Shown piece after piece: positions 1-10,300 of a stretch of 63,578 nt of DNA. Position 1 is the first letter of the stretch. Each line of letters begins with the position of its first letter. Location of the stretch: the NCBI GenBank assembly GCA_903897925.1, contig CAIUDG010000064.1, positions 1 to 63,578 of the forward strand, written 5' to 3'. The notes below the pieces were generated by a model. That model ran no database searches and was not told the origin of the DNA. It saw nothing but the letters and a program-made list of their open reading frames with translations. The DNA comes from an uncultured beta proteobacterium (lineage in GTDB: Bacteria; Pseudomonadota; Gammaproteobacteria; Burkholderiales; Burkholderiaceae_C). The position numbers and the translations under genes were made by a program.

Positions 1-104
1 AGTCACGCTACGACGTGCTGATGGGCGAACTCAAGCTGCGCCAGGCCGCCGGCACCCTGCAGCCAAGCGACCTCGAGCGCATCAACGCGCTGCTGCAAGA
101 CTAA
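1..104 (+). CDS. TolC-family outer membrane channel, C-terminal fragment
   Basis: This is the 3' end of a gene cut by the window edge. The frame beginning at base 3 gives a tail with ELKLRQAAGTLQPSDLERIN and ends at TAA 102-104. The pattern of a leucine-rich helix, an A-G-T/R-L turn, then D-L-x-x-I-N and a short acidic tail matches the C-terminus of TolC-type outer-membrane efflux channels, which form the trans-periplasmic tunnel of type I secretion and RND pumps. Only about 33 residues are visible, so the assignment rests on this short tail and is inference. If correct, a secretion channel lies directly upstream of the exported DUF11 proteins. Confidence 0.55.
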   Translation, partial: SRYDVLMGELKLRQAAGTLQPSDLERINALLQD

Positions 105-451
105 AAACTACAACGATTGCAGGTACGGCGCCAGCGCCTGCGGCGTGCGTCGGACGCCGTGTTCTGCTGTCCCATTCTGCTGCCCCATCCTGCGTGGGTG
201 TTGCATTTTTTGGCCGCATTGTCAGTTTTGGACACCGTTGCCGACACCATATTCCAGCTAGCGCGATGATCCGCGCCACACAGATTGCATTGCGCTTGGA
301 TCTGTGCGGGCAGGCGGCTCATTGGTGTCGCTATGTACTTTTGCTGATCGCAAGGTGCATAGCGGTTCACGCATTGGTTCCGGTCTGCCAGTCTTTTGCA
401 AAGCGCCTTGAAGCGCTTGAATGTGAACCACAAAACACTGGTGAGTTACCT
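105..451. other. Intergenic region before the DUF11 locus
   Basis: About 350 bases with no convincing gene. A weak GC-rich hairpin (CGGCGT/ACGCCG, 141-159) follows the TolC-like stop but has no T-tract. A short imperfect direct repeat (two units of the type CTGCTGYCCCATYCTGC) lies at about 165-192. The reading frame of the next gene is open upstream to 194, but that extension is not signal-peptide-like. The promoter of the DUF11 locus should lie here; no good -35/-10 pair could be singled out. Confidence 0.4.
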
Positions 452-1015
452 ATGAAGACCATAACCCTGTCAAAGTATTTGTCGCAGAAATCTGTTGCTT
501 TTTATACGTGTTTTGCTGCCTTGTGGTGGCTGAACGTCCCTTGGACGCTGGCCCACGCGGAAGCAACTTCTCCCCTGAATGTGCAGTTAACGCAATTCAA
601 GGTAGGTCAAGACCGGGATGGCCGGCCCGTGCTGACCGAGGCGGCGCAAATAGCCCCCGGCGATTTGCTGGAATACAAGGCCACCTACAGCAATCAAGGA
701 ACCGAACCCCTGGCGGTGATTGCGGTTCTTCCGGTGCCGCAAAGCATGGAGTACGTGCCTAACAGCGCGTTGCATGCTGCGGGATTTCGCCATGAGGTTG
801 CGCAGCAGGACCAGCGCTTTGCGGCCGAACCACTGAAGTTCAAGGTGCCCGGTGCAGACAACAGCCAGCCGGCCGCTCTGGTGCCTTACGCCAATTACCG
901 CTTTGTCCAATGGGATCTCGGTTCGCTGGCGCCAGGTACTTCTGTGGAAGTCCGCTTGCGCGCCAGCGTATCCGGTATCTCCAAGGTGGAGAAAAAGGCA
1001 ATCCATGGCGGCTAA
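452..1015 (+). CDS. Exported DUF11-like repeat protein (small, first gene of the locus)
   Basis: A 187-residue protein. ATG 452 was chosen because it starts a clear signal peptide: KTITLSK, then a hydrophobic stretch, then an A-H-A-like cleavage site near residue 35. The frame is open further upstream. The mature part has one all-beta, DUF11-like domain: GDLLEYKATYSNQGTEPLAV resembles the 'G D x v x Y x i x v x N x G' start of such repeats, followed by 'S-M-E-Y-V-P-N-S-A' and a closing 'L-A-P-G-T-S-V-E-V-R'. It has no transmembrane anchor or lipobox, so it is probably periplasmic or secreted. The next gene starts about 95 bases downstream in the same direction, suggesting co-transcription. 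Its function is unknown. Confidence 0.75.
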   Translation: MKTITLSKYLSQKSVAFYTCFAALWWLNVPWTLAHAEATSPLNVQLTQFKVGQDRDGRPVLTEAAQIAPGDLLEYKATYSNQGTEPLAVIAVLPVPQSMEYVPNSALHAAGFRHEVAQQDQRFAAEPLKFKVPGADNSQPAALVPYANYRFVQWDLGSLAPGTSVEVRLRASVSGISKVEKKAIHGG

Positions 1016-1109
1016 CAAAGTTTTGCACTGGAACACAAGCCCCATGGGCCTGGCGTGCGCCCTTGGCGTTGCATGTCCCCCTCATATAAAAAACTATCGA
1101 AAGACGCAA

Positions 1110-4100
1110 GTGAACACTAGATATCTTTGCCCTATTTTTTACCTTCGATTGTGGTTCGCGGCTGCACTGGTGCTGTGCGCGCTTCTTTTGCCGCGCGCCT
1201 GGGCTGTAGCGCCACCGGCGAACGCTGTGATCAGCAATCAGGCCGTGGCTAGCTTTGTGGATGGCACCGGCACCTTGCGCACGGTTAACTCGAATCTGGT
1301 GCAATCCACCGTGGTACAGGTCGGTGCGTTCCAGTTGACCGGAAGCCACTCCAAGCTGGCTGCGCTGGGCGCCACAATTTACGTGCAGCACACCCTGGTG
1401 AACCATGGCAATGGCGCCGATACATTTACTGTCACGGTGCTCGAGAACGCCAGTCCTGGCCTGTTCACCCAGATTGCTGTGTACTCCGATGCTGAGGGAA
1501 CCGGCCTGCCTTCGGATGGCACCGCGTTGTGCTCTTCGGCCTCGGCCGTGCCCTGTGATACGCGGGGTTTTTCCCGTACGCTTGCTGGCAATGGCGCTGA
1601 GTTTCGCTTCCTGGTCGCGTATACAGCGCCGACCCACGTCGATGGCTCGGTTGCCAGTCAGTCAGCTGTGGCACTGGTTAGCGCCGAGCCTGCGAATAGG
1701 TTATCCGGGTTCTTTGCGTCCTATGCGCCTGCGCTGCGGGAGCAAACGGATACGGTGGAGTTCACCACGGGGCCTGCTTTCTCCCTGACCCAGGCGATCG
1801 CCCGACCTGCGCTGCATCCTGCAGCGGGGAATTGGCCGGAGGCGATCACCTCGGCCAAGGCGGGCGTATCGGGTTGTGCCACGCAATGGTCGGGAGCCAT
1901 GCTGGCAGCCAATGCTGCGTGTACCTATACCGTATTGACCATGTCCTATACCAATACCGGAACCGTCACTGGCGATTTGACCTTGCAGGAGAGTATTCCC
2001 GCCGGACTGACCTATGTTCAAGGATCGGCTGTCTGGAGTGGCATGCTGGGGAGTGCATTGTCCGAAGATTCGATTGCCAGTGCGCAGGGAAGCGGGGCCA
2101 GCAAAATACATTTTTCCTATGCGGCCGACACGCGCGTGCTGGATGCCACCGTGCTCGGCGTTGGACCCAATGTCTCAGGCACGATCAGTTTCGTGGTGCT
2201 GGTGAATCCGCAGGCACGGCCGGGCGCGCTCACCACCACAGCAATGGCGCGCTATTTTTCCTCGAGTTGCAATCCCCTGCAGAGTGGCATCAGTCCCTCC
2301 AATTGTGGCGGCATCGATGCATCCGAGCGCCCTGCGCCTCCGTTGGAAAGCAATGCCACGCCGTTTCGGGTGCTGCCGACCTATGGCGTAGTGGCGGCAT
2401 CGATTCCCGGTGCCGCGCCCGATGGGGCCCCAGTTCCGGCAAAGTCCGGTGACAATCTGGTTGAACAGGCGCGCGTGACTGCGGGCGAAGTGGTTCTGTT
2501 CTCCAACATCATTAGCAACGTGGGCGATGTAACAGATTCATTTAACCTCTCCGTGATATCCGTCGACGGAAATGCCCAATTTCCTGAAGGCACGCAATTT
2601 CAGTTGCTGCGCGCCGATGGACTCACGCCGCTCACAGACAACAACAGTGACGGGCAGCCAGATACCGGCCCCGTGGAGCCGGGGCAGCATGTGGAAATCG
2701 TGTTGCAGGTGCGCCTACCCCAACTGGCAAGGATTGGCGCTGGACCCATGGAAGCATTGCTCAGCGCTACCTCCATTGGCAATGGTGCGGTGCCTGATCC
2801 CCGGGCGCGCGACGCGGTCTGGAATCGGGTTAATTCTGTGCAGGGTTCACTGGTCGATCTGACCGCCACGGTAGCCGGAAACCTGAGCAGCGATAACGCC
2901 ACGGTGGCAGCTTGTACCAGTGGCGTAAATTGTGATTTCGGCCAGGGTCCGAGTGCATCGCCTACTGTCATCCTCCAGGGCCATCCCGGGGTGGGCTTGG
3001 TGTACGAATTTTTTCTCAGCAACAACGATGACGACAACCAGACTTATTCGCTGTCGGCCCAATTGCCACTGGGCTGGACGATACGCTTTTTGGCAGGCGA
3101 AAACGCGCAATGTGATGCGCCTGACTTGCTTGCGCCCGTGGCACTTGCGAGTCGTGCGCAAATGGCTGTACGTGCCTGTGTTACCCCTCCGTCCGACGCA
3201 GCGCTGGGCCTGAGTCTGTTTCGCTTGATGGCCAAGTCTGTGCGGTCGAGCAGCAACGGCCACCTGGTCAGCGACAGTCTGACCTATGCCGCACGCCTGA
3301 GCGCGCCTGTTGTGCGCCAAGTGTCGGTGAATCCGAGTGCTGCTAGTAATGCGGTGAACGTTGGCGGCTTCATCGTTCAGTCCATCACCTTGACTAACAG
3401 CGGGAATCAGAGTTGTGCTGTGGGAGCGAATGCCGGCTTTCGAATTCATGCCGAGCTGGACTCGGCTGCGCAAACCGGGGGGTGGCGAACTTCTGTGTAT
3501 TACGACAAGAACGCCGATGGCCAGCTCGACCCGGACGACGTGTTTTTACGCGCTGTTGGATCTGGTGACGATGCCAATTTGACGGACAGTGTGGCAGGTG
3601 GCGCAGGTCGGATCACGCAGTTTTCCGCAGGCGGGAATATCAAGTTGTTGTTGAAAACCCAGGTCGCCGCCAATGTGTCGTTGCAGTCCAGGGCAACGGT
3701 CACGCTGGTAGTCGGTGATCGGGGGGTGCCGCCGTGTCCACAGCAGTTTGCGGTCTACAGTTTCTCGGTGCAGAACGAAAATGTGCGGGTGGTCAAAACC
3801 CAGGTGCTCGATCCGGATTGCGCGGGCGAGTTGGCGAATCTTTCCAGCCTTTCAAGTGACGCGGTGTCGGTGGCTCCGGGCCAGTGCCTGATTTATCAGG
3901 TAACACTCCACAACGATGGCAGCACGCCACTGCTGGATGTGGCCGTCCGCAGCAGCATACCTGTTTATACAAGCTACACCTTGCCTCTGAATGCGCAACC
4001 GGACCTGCAGTGTGAGTCCGGTCTATTGAGCGGTACACCCGTCAGTTATGAAACGAACATGGTGGGTAATTCGGTGGGCGCGGCCACTTGCGCTAGCGCT

Positions 4101-4163
4101 GGCAACAGCCTGGATCCAGCGGGCTTTGTTCGATTGACTTTCTCGGTCAAGGTCCATCGATAG
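1110..4163 (+). CDS. Large exported DUF11-repeat protein
   Basis: About 1017 residues from GTG 1110. An in-frame ATG at 1044 is an alternative, but GTG 1110 gives the cleaner signal peptide (NTRYLCPIFYLRLW, hydrophobic core, cleavage after A-W-A). The mature N-terminus 'PPANAVISNQAVASFVDGTG' is the usual opening of exported DUF11 proteins. Several beta-sandwich repeats follow. Hallmarks include 'YTVLTMSYTNTGTVTGDLTL', 'IPAGLTYVQGSAVWSG', 'VLFSNIISNVGDVTDSFNLS' and a final 'CLIYQVTLHNDGSTPLLDV'. 'YYDKNADGQLDPDDV' looks like a calcium-binding acidic loop. No membrane anchor is seen. It is the second gene of a four-gene run of related proteins. The role is unknown; a surface or matrix polymer is inferred from composition only. 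Confidence 0.8.
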   Translation: MNTRYLCPIFYLRLWFAAALVLCALLLPRAWAVAPPANAVISNQAVASFVDGTGTLRTVNSNLVQSTVVQVGAFQLTGSHSKLAALGATIYVQHTLVNHGNGADTFTVTVLENASPGLFTQIAVYSDAEGTGLPSDGTALCSSASAVPCDTRGFSRTLAGNGAEFRFLVAYTAPTHVDGSVASQSAVALVSAEPANRLSGFFASYAPALREQTDTVEFTTGPAFSLTQAIARPALHPAAGNWPEAITSAKAGVSGCATQWSGAMLAANAACTYTVLTMSYTNTGTVTGDLTLQESIPAGLTYVQGSAVWSGMLGSALSEDSIASAQGSGASKIHFSYAADTRVLDATVLGVGPNVSGTISFVVLVNPQARPGALTTTAMARYFSSSCNPLQSGISPSNCGGIDASERPAPPLESNATPFRVLPTYGVVAASIPGAAPDGAPVPAKSGDNLVEQARVTAGEVVLFSNIISNVGDVTDSFNLSVISVDGNAQFPEGTQFQLLRADGLTPLTDNNSDGQPDTGPVEPGQHVEIVLQVRLPQLARIGAGPMEALLSATSIGNGAVPDPRARDAVWNRVNSVQGSLVDLTATVAGNLSSDNATVAACTSGVNCDFGQGPSASPTVILQGHPGVGLVYEFFLSNNDDDNQTYSLSAQLPLGWTIRFLAGENAQCDAPDLLAPVALASRAQMAVRACVTPPSDAALGLSLFRLMAKSVRSSSNGHLVSDSLTYAARLSAPVVRQVSVNPSAASNAVNVGGFIVQSITLTNSGNQSCAVGANAGFRIHAELDSAAQTGGWRTSVYYDKNADGQLDPDDVFLRAVGSGDDANLTDSVAGGAGRITQFSAGGNIKLLLKTQVAANVSLQSRATVTLVVGDRGVPPCPQQFAVYSFSVQNENVRVVKTQVLDPDCAGELANLSSLSSDAVSVAPGQCLIYQVTLHNDGSTPLLDVAVRSSIPVYTSYTLPLNAQPDLQCESGLLSGTPVSYETNMVGNSVGAATCASAGNSLDPAGFVRLTFSVKVHR

Positions 4164-4175
4164 CCGCGCCTTTTG

Positions 4176-4193
4176 AACCACGGCTACGTGGTT
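4176..4193. repeat. Intercistronic hairpin in the DUF11 locus
   Basis: A perfect 7-bp stem AACCACG/CGTGGTT with loop GCTA lies in the 160-base gap between the second and third DUF11 genes. There is no T-tract after it, so it is more likely an RNA-processing or attenuation element than a rho-independent terminator. Confidence 0.4.
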
Positions 4194-4325
4194 TGAGCGC
4201 CTGATGGCCTGCGACCAAACATCTTTTGTGTGATGCGCTGTCTCGCTTCGGCTCTGGGTTTGAGCGGGGCAGTCGCGCCATCTTGTATTTGTTAAACCTT
4301 GAATGCGCCTTGTTGCTACTGCGTG

Positions 4326-7300
4326 ATGTTGATTGGTATTTTCAGGCAATTTATCGGCCTAGCGCTGACTTCGCTCTGGCGCGCTCGCGGTAGCGCCTGG
4401 GCGCTGTTTCTCGCCCTTGGCTTGCTGGGTTCTGGTGCTAGCGCGGCCCGACCATTTGCCGGAGATGTCATCCGTGAGCAGGCCTATGGCCAATTTACGG
4501 GTGCGAATGGAGTGCAACACATGGTGTATTCCAATTCGGTTGAAGCGGTGGTGCAGATGGTAGAGGCCTTGGCACTCAGCGGGGAGCAGTCCCGGGAAGG
4601 TGTGGCCAGGGACACGCGGGTGTTCCGGCAGATATTGAAAAATGTCGGCAATGGTGTTTCCAGCTACCGTTTCGAGCACGATTCCATAGGCTGCGCAGCA
4701 GTGTTGCCCTTCGTGCGCAGTCCGCGCCTGTACCAGGATCAGAACAGCAACGGCGTGGTTGATCCGGCAGACCGCGAGATAGCCTGGAGCCAGGACGCTC
4801 AGCTTCAGTTGATGCCGGGGGCGGCGGTCGACTTGCTATTCCAAGTGCGAATTCCCCCTTCCTTGACGGAAGCGCATTACTGTGAGCGCCTGCTTGTCGT
4901 CACGCAGGCCACGTCGCAACAAGTGCAAAGTCTGAATCGGGTTCGCATTGGTCCGATGGCGACTTTGCGTGTGAGCAGTGCAGTGGAGTTGACGGGCTCC
5001 CGGGGCTCCGGGGTCGGTGTGTTGCGCCACCGTGTGGACGCCCGCAATGTTGGCCGCGTGGTGGTTAGTCCGACTTCGCAACTGCCCAATGGTCGGATAA
5101 TCCGGGTGGATGGCAGCCCCCGTTCGCTGCTGTTGTTGCGCGCCCCAGTGCACTCCGATCTGGAGTATCAGCGCGACTCACTCTATAGCGAAGATCCCGA
5201 CGCCGTGCTGTTGCACCGGCTGGCAGGCGATGCGCAGTACAGCTACCGCACCGGTGTGCCGGATCTGCAAGGGACTGTGGTCGAAGTGGCAATCGGCTTG
5301 ACGCGCGAGGTCTTCGTTGACCAGGCGTTTCAGTTTGGTTTTTCCACCCGTGTTCGCTCCAGAAACATAGCGACCGTAAGCAGTGTGGCCGAGGCCGTGT
5401 TTTACAACGGGGCCAGGGTGGAGGCGATCACTTCCAATGTCGCAACGGTGCGTACCCTGGACCCGCTTGGACTGTCTCTGGCGGCTAGTACGCCATATGC
5501 AAATGTGGATGCCAGTGGTCAGCCGGATGGCACGGCCACTGTGCGCTTCCATCTGCTGGCGCGCAATTACCATTCGGCGGCTTTGCATAGCTTGCGCATA
5601 GTCAATCCGCTCGAACACATCCCCTCGGGTCTGGGCCGTTACAGTGCTGCGCCCATTCCTGAGCCGGGGACGTACACCGTGGTGTCAGATTCCTTGCGTA
5701 TCGTGGCGCTGCATGGCGCCACAACCGTGGCCGAGGTCGAGCCCGGATTCACTGGGCAGCAAGGGCATGCCCAACTCCTGTCCAGTGCTGCAACGCTGGG
5801 GCCCGGTGGCTCGGTTGCCTTGCAATTCGATGTCCGGTTCCATCTTGCCGGCTTGCCCGCACAGATCTATAACAGTGCCGTGGCACACGCCATGAATGCG
5901 TCCAACGCTGTGGTTTTGAGTGTGCCGTCGGTGAATGGTCTGGACCCGGACGCGGTGGCCTTGGGCGGCCCCCAGATGCCGTCGCAGGCTACGCCTTACT
6001 CCGCTCGGCCACCGGTGGTTTCGCTGCAAAGCGAGATAGCTGCGCCACGGCTGGTCGCGGGCACGACCGACACCTACGATCTCGACTTTTCTCTGCGCGT
6101 GCGTAATGAGGGGCCCGTCGATGTGGCTTATTTACGGCTGGTCGAAAATCTGGATTGCACGTTTGGTATGGGCGCAGACTGGGGCCGGGTGCAAAGCTGG
6201 AAGCTGCTCACCGAAGTGGTGTCGGAGCAAAAGCTGCTGACGCCCGCTCCTGCGTTTACCGGGCAGGGGGCGTGTGAAAACAAGGGGGCTGACGGCATCG
6301 CACCAGTCGCAGCAATTCCCCTGCAATCGGACGTGGCACTGGTGGATGGCCCGGTCGCGCTGCCGGTGGGGCGGGAAGACGCACTGCACTTTACCGTGCG
6401 CGTCACCATGAAGGCGGCTGCCCCCGAGGCATCTACCTGGTTTACCCGCCGTTCCTGGGTCGCCGTGTTGCAGCCCTTAGCGCAGACAGCGCAAGACCGA
6501 TTGCCGAATCGCAACGATGGCCAGGTGGAGGTGCTGTGGGCGACTCTGGCCAATGCGACACAGGTGCGAACCATGCCGACAGGTGTGGTGTACAACGCCC
6601 TAACCCGCTTGCCGGTGGCCAATGCGCGGGTGCTGATGACGCGCCAGTCCTGTCAGAGCACGCCGGTGCAAGGCATCGTCGCAGCCGATCTGGCCGGCGA
6701 TACCAGCAGCCACACCTTTCATGGCGATGGACGGGTATCCATGCTGACCGACGGCAGTGGCCAGTACCACTTTGTGCTGCACCCGCAGACCGCGCAAGAC
6801 CTGTGTACCTACTCCCTGCAGGTCGAGCCGCCGCCGGATAGCAATTTGCGCTATCCATCGAAACAGATACTTGCGCAGGCCGGTGCGTTCAATGGCTGCG
6901 GCGCGGTGGCTGCGGTGCCTTCGGCACCGCAGCAGGGGCAGGACATGCGCTACTTTGATCAGCTAGTGCTCGGTTCGGCGCCCGGGTCCAGTGCGGTATG
7001 TAACGCGTTTTACAACCATATACCGTTGGACCCCAGCGGCTCGCAGGGGCTGCGTTTGCAAAAGCAGTCGGATGTCCGTACCGCCGAGCTGGGTGACGTG
7101 CTGCGCTATACCCTGACGCTGGCGAATGACACGGCGCAAGCCCTGTCGCCGGTCTTGGTGGACGACCTGTTACCGGCGGGCTTTCACTATGTACCCGGAT
7201 CCGCGCTGCTGCAGGGCCAGCGTCAACCCGACCCTCAGGGGGGGCTTGGTCCGCACCTGGTTTTTTCCATCCCGTCGCTAGATGCCGGGGCCAGTACCAC

Positions 7301-10300
7301 ACTCAATTACCAAGTGCGTATTGGGCTGGGTGCAAGCATTGACAAGGATGCAGTGAACCGGGCCTGGGCCAGCACCGGGGTGGCGCCGACGCAGTTGCGC
7401 AGCAATGAGGCGGCGGCACTGGTGCATGTCCTGGGCGGTGTGTTTTCCGATGACGCCTTTGCGTTTGGCAAGGTGTTTCTGGACTGCAACCGCAATGGCT
7501 TGCACGATGCTGCTGAGCTCGGAATTCCGGGGGTGCATTTGCTGATGGAAGATGGCGTGGGGGTGGTGACGGACAGCGAAGGCAAGTGGAGTCTGTATGG
7601 CCTGCGCCCGCTGACCCATGTGTTGCGCCTGGATACCCAGACCTTGCCGGCTGGCGCCGTACTGGCGCGCGTCGGCAACCGGCAGGGCCAGCAAAACGAT
7701 AGTGTATTCATGGATCTGCAGCGCGGTGCCTGGCACAAGGCCAATTTTGCGGTGTTGGGCTGTGAGCTACCGCATCTGCGCCAGGAAGTGGAGGCGCGGC
7801 GTGAGGTATTGCGCAACCAGCCCGGCATGCCGGAGGACGGCGCGCGGGCTGCCGTGCGCTTAACGCTGGAGGCGGAGCGCGCGAATCGCGTGCCGGCACG
7901 CCATGGTCCGGCGGCGGGTACGGTGGAGTCGCAAGGCGTCAAGCCGGCGTTGCTAGCCCCGTCTTCGGCCCTGATTTCCCTGCAGCCATCAGACGCCGGT
8001 ACGGCAGCGGTGCTGCCAGATGCTGCGGCATCGCCAGCGCTGGAGCGCACGGTGCGACAGGTAATTGTGGTCGCTCCCGAAGCGGCGCACCCGGACACGG
8101 CACTGCCGCTGGAAGACAGTATCCAGAATATGGACGCAGAGCTGGCCTTTCTGAATTTGCGCGATCAGCAGGTGTTGCCGGGCAGCTTGGCGAATGTGCG
8201 CGTCAAGGGCCGTGCTGATGCGCGTTTTGTGTTGCTGCTCAATGGTGTGGCGGTGGATGAGGTCCGGGTCGGCAAGCGCGTGCGCATGGCGGGCTTGCAG
8301 CTCGAAGCCTGGGAATATATTGCCGTTCAGTTTCAGCCAGGTGAAAACACGCTGCAGCTGCAGGAGCACGATCCGTTTGGCAACCTGCGTGCCGTGCAGG
8401 AAATCCGGTTGCATGTCACCGGCGCGCTGGCCCGGCTGGCACTGGATCTGGAGGCCACCGCACCGGCAGATCCGAATCGCCCCATACAGGTAGGCTTGCG
8501 CCTGCTCGATGGCGGGCAGCGGCCGGTGCTGGAGCGGACTATGGTCACGCTGGAGGCCGTTGGTGCGCGGTGGGAAGTGCCGGATCTTAATCCTCAAGAG
8601 CCTGGCGTTCAGACCATGGTGGAGGGGGGCAGCGCCACGCTGGCGTTGATTGCGCCAGCGCAAGCTGGTGAAGGCCAAATTCGTGTCAGTGCGGCAGACT
8701 TGCAAACCCAGGCGGACATTATTTTTCTGCCCGATCTGCGGCCCCTGACCGGCGTCGGCATTCTGGAGGGGATTGTTCGGTTCAACCCGGCGAATGGTAT
8801 TCCTTTAGGGGCGGCACGTGCCGCAGATGCGTTTGAGTCGGAGTTGCGTGCCTGGTCCCATTCCTCCGGCACGGACACCGCTTTGGCGGGGCGCAGTGCG
8901 TTTTATTTCAAGGGCGCGGTCAAGGGTGAATACCTGCTGACCCTGGCCTATGACAACGAAAAGCGCACCGCCATGCGCATGTTTCGTGACATCCAGCCGG
9001 ACCAGTATTACCCGATTTATGGGGACAGCTCCAGCAAAAGCTTTGACGCCCAATCGAGCCAACGCCTGTATCTCCGGATTGACAAAGACCGCTCTTATCT
9101 GCTGTTTGGCGACCACAATACCGAGAGCAGTCCGGAGGTCCGCAAGCTAAGCCAGATGGCGCACAACGCCACCGGCGTCAAGCATGTGTTGAATCGGCAG
9201 GGACTGCGCATCAGCAGTTATGTCAGCCACGATACGCTGCAACAGTATGTGGAGGAATTTCCCGCGAATGGTACTTCGGGTCCATTCCCGCTGCACACCC
9301 CGGGCGACCTGTTTGCCAACAGTGAAATCGTGCAGGTCATTGTGCGTGACCGCAATCAACCCAACACGGTCTTGCGCAGCACCGCGCTCACCCGCTTTGC
9401 CCAATACACCATTGAGCCCTTGAGCAAAACCATTTTGTTTTCGGCCCCGGTGGCCTCTTTGGATGCGGATTTCAATCCCCAGTCGATACGCATTACATAT
9501 GCGGTCGATGAGGGGGGCGCAAGCTTTTGGCGTGGCGGTGTGGATCTGCAATACCAGCTGACGCAGCGGGTCCAGCTCGGTGGGGTGGTGGCCTACGAGG
9601 GGATGCCGGACAAAAATCTGGAACTTACCGCTGCCACCATGTTGGCCCGCGTCGGTTCGGATGCCTTGCTGCGCGCCGAAGCCGTGGGCACGCAGAGTGA
9701 TCTCCATGGCCTTGGCCAAGGCCTGCGCCTGCAATTGGAGGATTCCGTCGGTGCTTTGAAATACGACATGCGCCTGCATTCCAGTGATGCCGGATTTCAT
9801 AATCCGTATTCCGGCGTCCCCGCAGGCCAGACCGACCTGGCCTATCGTGCCGACTATGCCCTGAACGACAGCACCCGTATCAAGACCGATTTGGCTTACT
9901 CCCAGGCGGATGGCGTGGGTGTGCGCACACAGGGCGCTGGTGTTGGTCTGCAAAATGTGTTGACGCCTTACGTCACGTCAGAAGTTGGCTTGCGGGTCGG
10001 TCGCAGCGGGCTCGGCTCGGTGGGCAGTTTTGACTATGCATCGGTTTCCAGCGTGGCTGGGTTGGCACCGGCCGCCAGCGGCCTCGCAGGGGTGCCGTCT
10101 GAAGACTATGTAAGTGCGCGCGGGCGGCTTACCTTTAAGCCACCTGCGTTGCCGCAAATGCAATTGTTTGTCGAGGCGGAGCAAGACGTGAATGATGCCA
10201 GCCGCCAGTTATCGGCGCTGGGAGGCAACTATGCGCTCAGTCCGCAAACCCGGATCTATGGTCGCTACGAGTTGATCTCCAGCGCGGGCAATGCCGACGC